This document shows positions 22,681-33,525 of a DNA stretch of 64,000 bases, one piece after another. The notes beneath the pieces were generated by a model that was given only the letters and a program-made list of their open reading frames with translations, searched no databases and was not told the origin of the DNA. Numbering within the stretch: the stretch's first letter is position 1; each line of letters begins with the position of its first letter. Position numbers and translations under genes: made by a program. The DNA comes from Diplolepis rosae (Eukaryota; Arthropoda; Insecta; Hymenoptera; Diplolepididae). The stretch covers positions 310,001 through 374,000 of the forward strand of contig JAPYXD010000466.1 of assembly GCA_030998225.1 (NCBI GenBank), written 5' to 3'.

Positions 22681-23502
22681 TGCATCCAAAATTTCTGCCA
22701 TAATTGGTATTAGGTATAAATCCTTTTTTGTTATTTTATTTACCTTTCTGAAATCTAGACAGAACCTATATTTTCCATTTCGTTTCTTGATCATAACTAC
22801 CGGATTCGACCAATCACTATTTGATGGCTCGATTAGGTCTTCTTCTAGCATTTTATCTATTCCATCGTACATGTACTCTTCTATTTTGGGTGAAACGTAG
22901 TAATATCTTTGATTAATTGGCTCGTGGCCTTGTACGTCTATTTTGTGTTTTGTCAAATGTGTGGGTTCCAATTTTATTCCTGTTCTGTTCCCCTTTCTCT
23001 CGATTAATTTTCTCAAATGTTGTCCTTGGTATTCGTTTAATTCTGTTGTTCCTTCACACGTTTCGTTTTTCGTTTTGTCGAACGCTTCTTTGTTTATTTG
23101 AACCTCTTTAATGTTCTTTTTAATCATTGCATTGCTTTTGATCTTACCCCAATGTGTTTGTTTTGTCCTTCCTAATTCTTCCACCGATGATTTTTTCTTT
23201 CCGATTCCTTCGTTCTCTTCTCTTTTCCGTTTCAATTTATTCTGCTTTTCCTTTCCAGGTTTTTCCAATATTTCATTTTTTATTTGTTTGTCACCACGCT
23301 TGGCTTTTGCGCTGACAGCTGCTTGTACTGCATTGTCTTTTTCTATGGAACTAGAACTAGGGGCTTCCTCCCTCTGTTCTTTATTTTCTCGCGGACTCAG
23401 ATTCCTCTGTCTCACTGGTAATTTGGACCATTTTGTGTCAGTTATCTGACCGACTTTTGGTAGGGCATGGTTGGTTGTGGTGATAGTGGGTATTTTTCCC
23501 AC
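22681..23502 (-). pseudogene. Gypsy A: pol linker and reverse transcriptase (N-terminal part)
   Basis: The 277-codon minus-strand frame (to 22669) begins with a long Lys/Glu-rich linker. It then shows LTKHKIDVQGHEPINQRYY, KMLEEDLIEPSNSDWSNPVV and KYRFCLDFRKVN, the fingers region of a Ty3/gypsy RT. No D-[ST]-G protease motif is visible before it. The last codons run into the inserted TTAA element. The frame is otherwise open, so this copy is younger than many neighbours. Confidence 0.85.
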
Positions 23503-24065
23503 TAGTCCACTGGTCTTTCTTCTTTATTTCGCAACTTAATTTTATTTCCTACTCTCATTCTTCCTTCTTGTCTATCCTTTTTTGGCTCTCTTCTTTGTTT
23601 ATCGTCTTTCAAGTTGTATGTTAGTTCTGGTAATTTTGAGTCCCTTTCTATTTTTTGTTCATTACTGTTTCTGGATATTTGATTTTCAGTTTTTCCAAAC
23701 ATTATTTTGGAATTCATTAATACCTTGAGTCTGCGGGTATGTATTTTGAATTCTCTGATTATTATATAAATATCTTGTGATTTTGTTAGCATATCTTGGC
23801 TGGAATTGTGGTTTATTTTGTGTGCTCTGTAATTCGTATTTAAAATTATTTTGTCTCATAATTATATTCATAGTTTCGACTTTGTTGTTGTTCTTGGTTT
23901 CTATTTTGTTCTCTTATCTCCATTCTGTAATATCTGTCATTTCTATCATTTTCCAGTATATCTCTTGTATAAACTCTTCTAAGTTGTGCCAATTTCTTTT
24001 ATTTACTTGATACCATGTTTGAGCTTCTCCTATTAAAATGGCATCTTAATTTTCTAAGATATCTT
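23502..24065 (-). pseudogene. Gypsy A: gag remnant
   Basis: Near the 5' end a minus-strand frame reads LIGEAQTWYQVNKRNWHNLEEF, a pattern like the end of a gypsy capsid domain. It is followed by a Gln/Asn-rich and then a basic tail (frames 23871-23686 and 23792-23502). Frameshifts separate the pieces, and the start of gag and the 5' LTR are absent, so the element is truncated at about 24065. Confidence 0.55.
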
Positions 24066-24945
24066 GTTTGTTAATTTTATACCCTCTTTTGAATATTAAT
24101 AAATTACTTTAAAAACGTGTTGGGCTATCATTTATATCATTTCTGAATTTAACTGGCTAATTCGACATGATTTGGAAAGGTGTTTGAATCATTCGAAATG
24201 GTAAAAGTGATGCTTGAATTGCTTATGATTCGTCACCCTGTATATTTTCATCGCTTAGATTATAATTACCTCTATTTTGAAAAGTATAACATTAAAACTC
24301 TAGTTAGAACAGATATGTATTTAAATCTGCGCATTCGACAGTTAGGTAGAAGGTATTAAATAAGAATTTGATTTTGCACAACTTATACGTCATTACTGCA
24401 CACAGGCGTTGGCTATAAAACAAAATACAATAAAATAGAATACGAGCATGCTGAAAGCTTAGAGATCAAAAAACAAAAAATTTTATTAAGTAGGCGGTAA
24501 TATAGTATTAACAGCCCCCATTCTACACACTAATAAGGGTCAATGGTACTACAGAATAATTGTGAGCATGTAAACAGTGGTTTGTTCTTTTATTTTTATA
24601 CAAGAATAGATATTAACATGCAATCATACCAAGTATCGAAAATTCTTTCTTCTAGATTTAAACCTGATTCTTAAGAGTGGATACAGAATGACGATATTGC
24701 CAACTTCAGAGGCATTCACGTGAATGTTCGTTATCGTTGGTTTCATTTCAGTCGCGCTGCTCGGCTGGGCATTTCGCGCGCGTTAGCCTGAGCTTATGCG
24801 GATTCGCGATCTGAACGATTCAAACAATTTGCTGAAATATAATATTTGTACTGAGCAGCTATTTATTCTAATTTACAATAACTCACATAAAAGAGATAGC
24901 TTGCTGAATTTTTAGTAATTACTAATTACAAAAGAATATTATTTA
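24066..24945. other. Unassigned spacer
   Basis: No coding or repeat structure could be named. Composition is AT-rich, with a short GC-richer patch near 24760. Confidence 0.4.
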
Positions 24946-24949
24946 TTTA

Positions 24950-25137
24950 GTTTTTATTTTTTATTTATTTTTTTTTGTGAGGAGGAAAAATGGCAAAATC
25001 TTTTATAGACGTTGTACAGGACTCTCCTAGGACGGGTCTAGGCATACCTGTTAAAACCAAAAAACCCCCTCTCTCGAACCAATTCACCACCCGCGGAACC
25101 GCCTTTCGGCTTTAAACTTCACGGGTGGTTATATAAG
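24950..25137 (-). mobile_element. LINE 3' end, copy 1 (5' truncated)
   Basis: It is nearly identical to 44877-45050 over about 165 bp (GGACGGGTCTAGGCATACCT, CACCCGCGGAACCGCCTTTC). The left side is T-rich (poly-A on the minus strand). The 5' truncation is at about 25137. The longer copy shows it is the 3' UTR of a non-LTR retrotransposon. Confidence 0.75.
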
Positions 25138-25389
25138 CTTGTTTCTTGATCTCCCTCTTAAGAATGGGGCAATGATTTACCTTACTAACTCACCTCACTC
25201 TTGAAAGGGTTGCAATGGATCACTCCTTCTCGTTCGATGATTTCTAATCACGTTCGTGGGTGCATGTAATATATATGCTCAAATTTGAGAAAAATGTTTG
25301 TGCAGGTTCGTTGTAGTTGGCGGAAGTCTTATCTGTGAACAAACTTAAGAAAAGTTAGTGATGTTCTAATATTCAGTCATCCGAAGAGT

Positions 25390-26994
25390 CATGGTAATAA
25401 TGTGTTATATGAGAGCATGGCATGAGGAAGAAAGGTGTCCCAGTTGTCATTATTTCTCAGGTAGTGTTTCAAATAATCCGACAACACCTGATGACTCTGC
25501 TCGAGACTTCCTTTTGTTTGCGGGTGGTATCCGGATGTCGTCAACTAATTGATTTTAAATATTTTCGTTAGCCTCCCGAGTAATTTATTCAAGAAGCTAA
25601 TTCTACGGTCGGACAGAATAGCTCTTGGACATCCGAAAACCGCGCTAAACTCCCGCGCGAAGTATTTCCCGCACGTATGTCAGGCACTGCTACTGCGAGG
25701 GAGTATTTCGTGAGTTTACACTGCTTCGTCAGGATGTGCCGATTTCCATTTGGCGTGGGGGTTAGAGATCCTACGGCAGTGTTCGCAGAACGTGGACGTA
25801 AACGGCCCCCACCATGGACCCTACCAGCTCATGGTTTCTTTCTCGCTCCGCTGCCATAGGTTGGTTGAATGAGGAAGACACAATGAGCTCGAAGCATCTA
25901 TGGTGGGGGCTGTTTACGTCCACGTTCTGCGAACACTGTCCTACGGTATCCAGACATACCTTGTCGAAAGCGTCAGCTGGCGTATCGGTAAGTACCATGG
26001 GCTGTCTTGTTTTTATTCGGACAAGCTTATTCAACTGGCAGCTTCGACAGGTCTTCAGGATTTCCTGGATTTCTCTAACCATATCGGGCCAGTAGAATCG
26101 TTCACGTACTCTACGATAGGTTTTTCTGCATCCTTTGTGACCGCCCGCGAGGCTTCGATGGAGCTCCTGGACGATTTCCTTTCTTTTCTCGGGTGGTGGT
26201 GTTTCCACTTTTCCAAGGCACAATATTACACTAAGATCGGTTCCCGAGAAAACCCTTCGAATTATATTCCGAAGTGCGTTCTCCGGGAGCTTGTTGAGAC
26301 CGTTATCGTTTCCTGGAATTCTGACGGACCTGGTTTTCGTTTGATACATCGCTTCCTTCAGTCCATTCATCGCAATGTAGAGATCATCTTCAGTGATCAA
26401 ATCGTAAAATTGATCTTGGCAAATCAAGCTGAAAATTTTAATCTCCCCACACTGCGAAACAATGACTGATCCTTTATGAGGTTGTTGTTCTCGAAGGTTT
26501 ATCTCGTTGATATACCCTAAATCCGATAAGAGGCGTCCCATTGGGGTTGACAGATTACAGTCGGCCGAAATAAAATGACTATAGTTGTCACGGGCGATCG
26601 CGAGAGAATCATTCGTGACACAAATTTGTCCTCTAGTGAATTCGCGTGGTGGTGGAATTATTGACCTGTCATCATATGACGAAACTATCGGCTCAGGTGG
26701 AATTGTTTCGTACAATCCGAGCGTCACAATCTGCTTTTCTCTACGCTTACGTGGGGGTCGAAGGGGTGAGTCCACTGTTTCTTTATTCATTTTTCTTACT
26801 GAATTCTTTGTGACTGGAGGTTCAATAGGAGTTGACTGTGAATTGCTAGGATGATATGAAAGGTCAGATTCTAAATCGGAAGGATTGGGTTCTCTGGGAT
26901 GAATTTTAATAGGGGAGCTACCTTCCTTCTCGCAGTCTGCTGAGCGAAGAGTTTCTGTTACAATATATTCCGATTTAAGTTTCCTAAGCGTCAC
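25390..26994 (-). pseudogene. Gypsy B: integrase with unusual N-terminal region
   Basis: The 407-codon frame (26994-25771) holds a proline/charge-rich N-terminal half of unknown role. It then has the zinc-binding module HRSLAGGHKGCRKTYRRV...YWPDM...TCRSCQLNK and the first core Asp (KVCLDTVG). There a 162-bp hAT MITE interrupts it. Beyond (25768-25390) the core resumes in broken frames: FGCPRAILSDRRISF (second Asp) and SGYHPQTKGSLEQSHQVL (Glu), then YLRNNDNWDTFLPHAM. At least two stops are present. The C-terminal end and LTR were not found. Confidence 0.85.
25777..25938. mobile_element. 162-bp hAT MITE, copy 1 (in gypsy B integrase)
   Basis: The element runs CAGTGTTCGCAGAACGTGG ... GCGAACACTG with inverted arms of about 40 bp. 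The 8-bp target duplication TCCTACGG (25769-25776, 25939-25946) is perfect. CAGTG ends plus an 8-bp duplication indicate a hAT family. Copies 2 and 3 at 34925 and 42743 are exactly the same length. The short open frames inside are its own sequence. Confidence 0.92.
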
Positions 26995-27026
26995 TCTGAA
27001 TCAGTACCAATATCGAGAGAAATATT

Positions 27027-27905
27027 TTACTTTTGAGACTCGTTTTCGTTAGACGTGTCTGAAGATTGCTCAAGCAAGGAAGGTGGATCGAAATTAATGA
27101 TCATTTCCACCGGAAAAAGATCGTCGGATTTGTGTTCCTCGAACATACTCTCGATACAGATGGATTGATTCCGGACAGATATAGGTGGGGTGTAATCATC
27201 ATCGTCCTCATAACGCAATGTCCGTTTGCGGAAGGTTCGTGGTCTTCTCGGCGGTTGTTTTATTTGACACACTGAATCAGAGTCAGAATCTGAAGTCCAG
27301 TGCGCAAGGCCATGGTACGGTGTAAGGGTTGGTTCCTTGCAGTTCCGCCTGAGCCTTGATTGGTTTCGCATTCGAATAAAGAGAGGTGATTCCCGGCTCG
27401 TCAGACTTGGTTTCAGGAGGAATGCGGTCAGACATCTCCGAAGAGTGTTTAACTTTTCTTTTGGGTCGACGACGCTTCCTTCGCTCTTTTACAGAGTCTA
27501 CCAGATTTAGTGGCAAAATTCTGATTTCATATACACACGCTTCATTCCTTTCTTCATTCCTTTCATTCTTGTTGGTTTTTCTGGATTTATAAACTATTTC
27601 GTATTGAAAGTCTCCAAGCTTTAATCTCCAGCGCATCTATCTCGAAGATGCGTCTTCGATCGAGTGGAGCCATCTCAGGGCCTGATGATCTGTGTCCATC
27701 ATGAAATTTTTTCCCTATAAGTAATGTGGAAAGTGTAAGACATATTCTACAACAGCCAGATATTCTCTTTCGGTAGCTGAATAATAATGTCCAGCTTTTT
27801 TTAACAATCGAGACGCGTATGCAACTGGTAAATCATGGCCCATTTTTCCCTAACTCAACACTGCACTGATTGCATAGTCGGAAGCATCCGTAGTCCGTAT
27901 CCGAC
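27027..27905 (-). pseudogene. Gypsy B: RNase H and inter-domain linker
   Basis: Minus-strand frames give DASDYAISAVLS, ASRLLKKAGHYYSATEREYLAVV, DTDHQALRWL and then MRWRLKLGDFQYEIVYK at the connection to the integrase. Three in-frame stops lie in the RNase H (for example after VLS and PHYL). A long basic/acidic linker (27636-27027) follows, longer than is usual between RNase H and integrase. Confidence 0.8.
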
Positions 27906-27917
27906 CAGTCCGAGAAG

Positions 27918-28600
27918 CTACGCGGCTTCTATCTTAGATGGGTCTGGACGAACACCATCCTCAGAGATAATATGTCGAAGGAATTTTATCTTGGTCGAAA
28001 GGAAGGCACGTTTCTCGGGTTGTAGACGAAGACCTGCGGCAGATAAACGAGTGAAGAGACGACTCACTCTACCAGATTGTTTTTCGATAGAGGCTGTGAA
28101 AATAACTACGTCGTCCAAGTAGACGAACAGTTCTGTTTCTTGAAGGCCAGTCAACACTCGATCCATACGGCGTTAGAAAGTAGCTGGAGTTTCCTTGAGA
28201 CCAAAAGGTATTCTCAGGTACTCATAATGGCGACGATCAGTAGAAAACGCGGTCTTTGGCCCGTCAGCGGGATCCATCGGAATTTGATGGAATCCACTGG
28301 CAAGATCAAACACAGAGAAGTAATTCGCCTTGCTCAGGTTATCGAGTATTTCCGCTATGTTGGGGAGTGGATACGCGTCTCCGTCGGTCTTAGCATTTAA
28401 GGCTCGAAAATCAATAACCATTCGCCAGCTCCGATTTCCATTTGCATCAGCTTTTTTAGGAATACTATGCTGCTCCAGGGTGGTACCTGGGAACTCATCA
28501 CCGGGTAGGAAAAGCAAATCAGGAAACTCCTTGATGAGCTCGATTATACTTTCCTTTCCTTTGGGTACCACCTACACCTACACCTACAAGTTCGCAAATG
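27918..28600 (-). pseudogene. Gypsy B: reverse transcriptase
   Basis: The frame 28571-28173 reads [34 protein letters not shown] and [17 protein letters not shown]. After a single stop it continues as 28166-27918 with FVYLDDVVIF, the YxDD catalytic box (intact), and GLRLQPEKRAFLSTKIKFLRH. Protease and gag are absent; the copy is 5' truncated at about 28600. Palm motifs place it with Ty3/gypsy elements. Confidence 0.88.
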
Positions 28601-29190
28601 CGATTCACGCGTTGTCGCTTGGATAGTTTTCAATAGGTCACGGGACTTGTTCGGTCTAAAGAGTTAAAACTCACCTTGCTTATGGAAGAAGATGAGGGAA
28701 AAGAATAGTCACAAGACTAAAGTATGAAGTAAAGAATAATGTTAATAAAATGGAGTAGATTTAATAAAGTAAATACATATATAGTGAACATACATTAGTC
28801 TTATAATTGATGTAGTCCAAAGTTGAGTACAAAATTATATTTTCCTTAAAACTACCGCAGTTTAGGCCACGGGTGAAGATGGTTCTTTATAAGTTGCACC
28901 ACTCGAGGAGATTAAACTATTATCCCGGAAACGCGTTTTCAGCCCAAGCGGGGGCTGCAAAGTAGTGAAAGGTGGTGACTCGAGATCGACACTTGATAAG
29001 ACGAGCTCTAACTTAAAACTGAGGACAGGCCGTGCAAACCTAATGCATAGATGGACGATTAGAAACTAGCGCTGCGTACAACAATGCATATGAACTATCA
29101 TTATATGTGCATGTGTTAATGCACATACATGCATACGTAGGCTCTTTAAATGTGTTACAGAGAATATAATTGAAAGGAAATTGGAGAATT
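28601..29190. other. Unassigned DNA
   Basis: No coding content. The word ACTAGCGCTGCGTACAAC (about 29065) recurs at 29938, so an unnamed repeat is present in both places. Confidence 0.35.
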
Positions 29191-29283
29191 AATGCAAAAT
29201 TGTGAAAATGTAATTCAAGAGTGAGAAGTTGATATTAACTTCTCACTTCTCACTCTTGAATTACATTTTCACAATTTTGCATT
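29191..29283. repeat. Near-perfect 93-bp hairpin
   Basis: The left arm 29191-29230 (AATGCAAAATTGTGAAAATG...GAGAAGTT) is fully complementary to the right arm 29237-29283. The only defect is a 7-bp insertion (a repeated CTTCTCA) on the right side. The loop is about 6 nt. It could be a tiny foldback element or a hairpin RNA source. Confidence 0.85.
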
Positions 29284-31184
29284 GAATCTTGGTTTTGTCG
29301 TAATAAGTAAAAATCTAAAATATCTGTAATTTGTATTTTTATTTCCAGAATATAAACAGAATATTTTCCTATGCAACGAACTGCAAACCTTGAAAGCATG
29401 TGATACTTAGGAAATTAGAGAATTTTATTGTTTCAGGTTTCTATAAGTTTGTGTATAAAGTACATAAAATTTTGTTTCCAAAATTTGGAAAATGGTAGAA
29501 AAGATAAAAACGGACGTAGATAGACAACTTTTGATTTCAAAATTGAAAAAAAAACCGCACTTTAAAAAGAGAGGCACCATTTCTCTTTTGTTAGTAATTG
29601 TTCATAGAAGTGTCGATAACAAACAAAATATTGCTTTTCAACTACTTGTAGGTATTCTTACTTCGTCAAGTACGAGCTCGTGCTAGCTTCTATCCATCGT
29701 TGTCCAGCATCTTCTCTCTTCAGAAACCGATGAATGGGCACACTTCTGACGCTTTTTGATGATATACACCCATCAAAAAGTGTGCTGTTTAACACCCATG
29801 AATAGCACACTCAATTACGTATTTTTATCCATGATAACGCACAATCATGCAGAATGAATTTTTAAATACTCTAAATGACTTGTAAATAACAATGGCGGGA
29901 CTCATACGAAGGTAGTTCCCCTTGTCGCACTTGCGACAACTAGCGCTGCGTACAACTATGCACATGAACTAAGCTACACCTAGTGGAACTGCCTTACGGC
30001 TGAAATGATTACAAATTATTTAGTTGATTTCGAAATTTTTGCAGTCAAAAGCGTCTTTTTTCCTCAGCAAGATTTCAAATTCTTCAAGTATTAGGTAAAA
30101 ATTTACGCGACATTTCACGAATGAATTCAAATCGACTTAAAAAGCCCTTTTGGTACAAGAGCATGTCTTCTTGTAGAAAGTGTTCTGTCTCTAAAAAGTT
30201 TCGCCTTTTGCTTCTGAAACTGCTCATTTGTGTATAAGTATAAATCTGTACTTCCTTCAGAGTTTCAATAATTTCAATAAAAGTAAAAATATTACTCGTC
30301 CCATAATCCTGTTAAAACATTATAAATTAAATTATTTTATAATTTCTCTCATACGATAGTGTATTTGTCGGGAGAGACAGAAGTGACCCCACCCTGCGAA
30401 TTAGTTCCAGATGGAATCTGCAAGGGTCCACATGACTCACTTTTATACTGATCAGAGTCAGAAAGAGCTGATTAAATCCATAACCTAAAAATCATTTTTA
30501 GAGAAAAATTAATTATATTGTTCCAAATCACAACGAATCTTCACAATAATACATTTTTCACGCAAATATTCATGTATGACGTTTTAAAACATACTTTATT
30601 ACGATTAGGGTTTGTTGTCAACTATCAATAACTTCGAACAGGCAAATCATGAAAAACGGTTTTTTCAAAATCGGTTCTGTGCGAGACATTTTATTTTCTT
30701 ACAGAAATCATACATAGGTCTTGGACTACACGCCATAATAATGAAAAAAAGAATGAAATTTCAAATTACTGAAATCGCTATATATTTTTTACGTTATAAT
30801 TTTTACGCAGCAAAATTGGTAAATTTATGAATTTTGTTTCAAATACATCAAAATGTGCCATTTTGCTTCAAATATTTTCATATTACATAGTAAATACAAG
30901 TTTCAATCAAATAAATGTAAATCGCTGAATTTAAGAAAAATTCTACAGGAGAGTGATTATAGGTATACTTACAGAACAGTATTTCCTGCGTTCTATTCCT
31001 TTTTTTCCATGAAGGAAAAATGAGTTCGAATAAATCTGCTATCTTTACGAAATCATACAGCTTTGCTATGAATAGATAAGACTGCACATTTCTTCCTGTT
31101 ACAAATAAAAAATGTCCTTATTCAATCAATTTACTAATTAAATTCGGTTACCATAGTTATTATTTCCAGGAACATTACATAGTA
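29284..31184. other. Mostly unassigned intron DNA
   Basis: About 29730-29815 holds a small palindromic patch around TTTTTGATG/CATCAAAAAGTGTG. Around 29990-30050 a degraded stretch resembles the tail of the second tRNA-derived repeat family (…AATTAGTTGAGTTTGAAATTT). Open frames of 60-72 codons have no recognisable features. Confidence 0.4.
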
Positions 31185-31480
31185 CCAAGGAGACTAGAGA
31201 CAAGGAGACTTAACTCCCGTGGTAGGGATACACTTTTCGTGGGACGGTATAGTGTATTAGTGTTTTAGTATAGCGATTGTTTGCGCAGTAGACCAAAGTT
31301 GGCCCTTTGCGCATCCTGTGAAGTGCTCAGAGATGTAAGAAATGGTCACGAGACGAAGAACGTGCGCAGTAGCATCAAAGTTGCTCACTGAGCAAAGCAG
31401 CGGTATCAAGAGGAGAGAAAAAGTTACTTCACTATTTTATCCCACCCCTACCACGGGAATTGAGTCTCCTAGTCTCCTTG
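31185..31480. mobile_element. About 296-bp TIR element (MITE)
   Basis: CAAGGAGACTAGAGACAAGG at the left is matched inversely by …GAGTCTCCTAGTCTCCTTG at the right, and inside this both ends carry CCCGTGGTAGGG / CCTACCACGGG. The outer bases resemble those of the 586-1018 element (CATGGAGACTAG), so they may be one family. No target duplication could be read. Confidence 0.65.
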
Positions 31481-31506
31481 CTGTGCATTGAACTTTTTTT
31501 GATAGA

Positions 31507-31813
31507 GCCGCGGAAAATGAATAGCGTGTTTTGCTGCTTAACGGATTCAGTGTGATCTTTTTTTCAAGTCGGCGAACCAAGCACATGTAAACAAACTTAA
31601 ATAAACGAGAAAAATGGAGCTGTCACCTCATATATCTCCAGGCTCCACCAAATAGTGGAGCCTGGAGATATATTGCATTCCTCACTGTTCTTTGATGAGA
31701 GCATGGGCATATCTCCGTTTCTTTCTAACCACGTGCTAACACGCACACCGCTTAAAAAGAGAGATGTTACGCTCAATTCTTAAGCAGTAAAACACGCTCA
31801 TTATGTGCGGCTA
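31507..31813. mobile_element. About 307-bp TIR element with central 19-bp hairpin
   Basis: The ends are inverted around AGCGTGTTTTGCTGCTTAA (left) and TTAAGCAGTAAAACACGCT (right). At 31630-31673 a perfect 19-bp inverted repeat (ATATATCTCCAGGCTCCAC) with a 6-nt loop lies near the middle. No coding content; superfamily unknown. Confidence 0.6.
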
Positions 31814-33239
31814 CCATAAAAAATATATTATTTAACGAAACGGACATGTGTTATGAAGGTAAATATCTTCACAGTATTTTATGAATTATAAATAGACATA
31901 ACTTTCAATTTAACTGCATTTTGGAATATTCCTCATCATCAATAATGTACTGCATATTGATACGTTTGAATGGCAAAGAAGAAAAGAACCATGTCATTTA
32001 GTTTAAGGTTATGTCGAAGTTGTTTCTTGAGGATGGTAAACGGTAGAGTTTTTCAGGTTTTTACTAAAATATCGTCTTTTCAAGCTTGCTAAATATCTGG
32101 AAATGTATTTCATGAAATTCATCATGTTACACTACCGCCATGAATTTCGTAAATGCCGCGTCGACACGAATAAATTCAAACTTCAAAATAACGTTGCCAA
32201 ACAGAGCATTTTCAAAGCTTTATAAGGAAAAACCAGATTAATAGTAGTTTTAAATATCTGTGTGTGCCAAAAGGTATTTTTGAATCTTTTGTAAGACCTA
32301 GTTTTAAGAGACTAGCGCCCCAATGTTTGTATACCAGGGCGGGAAAGTGCTGTGACTCTCACGGAAGAGGTATAGTCATAAACGGCTTAGGCCTCTGGCA
32401 ATTTAAAAACGGAATCTGGTCGCAGTGTGCGGAGGATGCATTTTGAGCGTTACAAGTGAAAAGGGTGGAAAACTGGAGAGAGTATTGTACTTAGTAAGTC
32501 AGTTCTTAGGTAGATTGGAGAAGAGCTTGTCGTGCCTCTTAGCAATTCTGGAGTCACCCCCGTGTAGTACTATCGCGGCACAGTTCTTGTAAACCTCAAG
32601 CTTCCTCGATTTGGTCACTTTGCCAAAGTTGTAATGTTTTTAGCAAATTCCCATAAATAAAGTCTTTTTGAGCTTTCAATTTGAGTGCAGTGTGTCTCAT
32701 TTCACAATTAAAAACTTACCCAAGCCCCTAAATCTCAAGTGATGAAAATACTGTGAAAAAATGTTTGCAGCCCCCAACCTGACATATGACATCCAAATTC
32801 ATAAAATACTGTTACCTGAGGCACATTTTTCAAAAATTCGATACGCGCGAATACTTTTCACTAGCTAATGTACAGTCTTAACCATTCATTACAGTTATAC
32901 AGAAGTGTGTTTTTTTTATCGGGAATTATTTTGTTAAAAAACAATTTTTGCCTCTACTTGTTACATAAACATGTATGTTAAAACCGTGAGGAATTTTAAA
33001 AACAACCTTAGTAGTTTTGTTAACAATTAAACTTTTTCCTATTCGAAAGAAAAAAATGTTAATTACCAATATGAATGAATTCTAAAAAACATCAGAATTT
33101 TGCTATTAAATGTTTTGAAACAAATGCTCACAGTACTAATTTGTTATTTATAAAAATATAGTTCTTTCAAATCGTCATCATTCAGAATGATTTTTAAAAA
33201 ATTCATTTGTTTAGATTTGTAACGTAATGTTTACAATAT
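31814..33239. other. Unassigned; possible solo LTR near 32330-32700
   Basis: From about 32330 to 32700 the sequence is GC-richer and carries CCCATAAATAAAGTC (poly-A signal) followed by TGTGTCTCA, an LTR-like arrangement. Neither borders nor a target duplication could be fixed. The remainder is AT-rich without features. Confidence 0.3.
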
Positions 33240-33525
33240 TCGATATATGTATAAATTGGCTTTAGGGTCCAGAAATAATAAAAGCACAGTTTTACATTCT
33301 TTCAAATGTTTTGACTCGAATTGAAGTTCTCTTCAGTGAATGTTTATTTCTAAAAAAGGTATAAGATCGAGATCTCAGAATACCATACTGTGAGGCGTAT
33401 AAGGAATTCTTACATACTTAAAATCCACTAAACTTATTTGACATATGATATAAAAAAATATTAGACTCATAAAAAATTGCACATAAGTATTGTATATTTT
33501 GGAGAGCCGTATAAAGGTGTACATG
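33240..33525 (-). repeat. PLE-type terminal repeat (left, inverted)
   Basis: It is the inverse of 43215-43470 plus 42690-42720. Shared blocks include GGCTTTAGGGTCCAGAAATAA, a CTGAAGAG...core, CATACTGTGAGGCGTATAAGG and CTTATTTGACATATGATAT. The hammerhead-like core at 33308-33336 (- strand) has lost the G of GAAA (reads CAAAAC), so it is probably dead. Confidence 0.7.

Noticed and set aside
25814..26469. Long plus-strand frames, one of 189 codons
   Set aside because: They are antisense shadows of the minus-strand gypsy integrase and of the palindromic hAT MITE; the minus strand carries the recognisable motifs.
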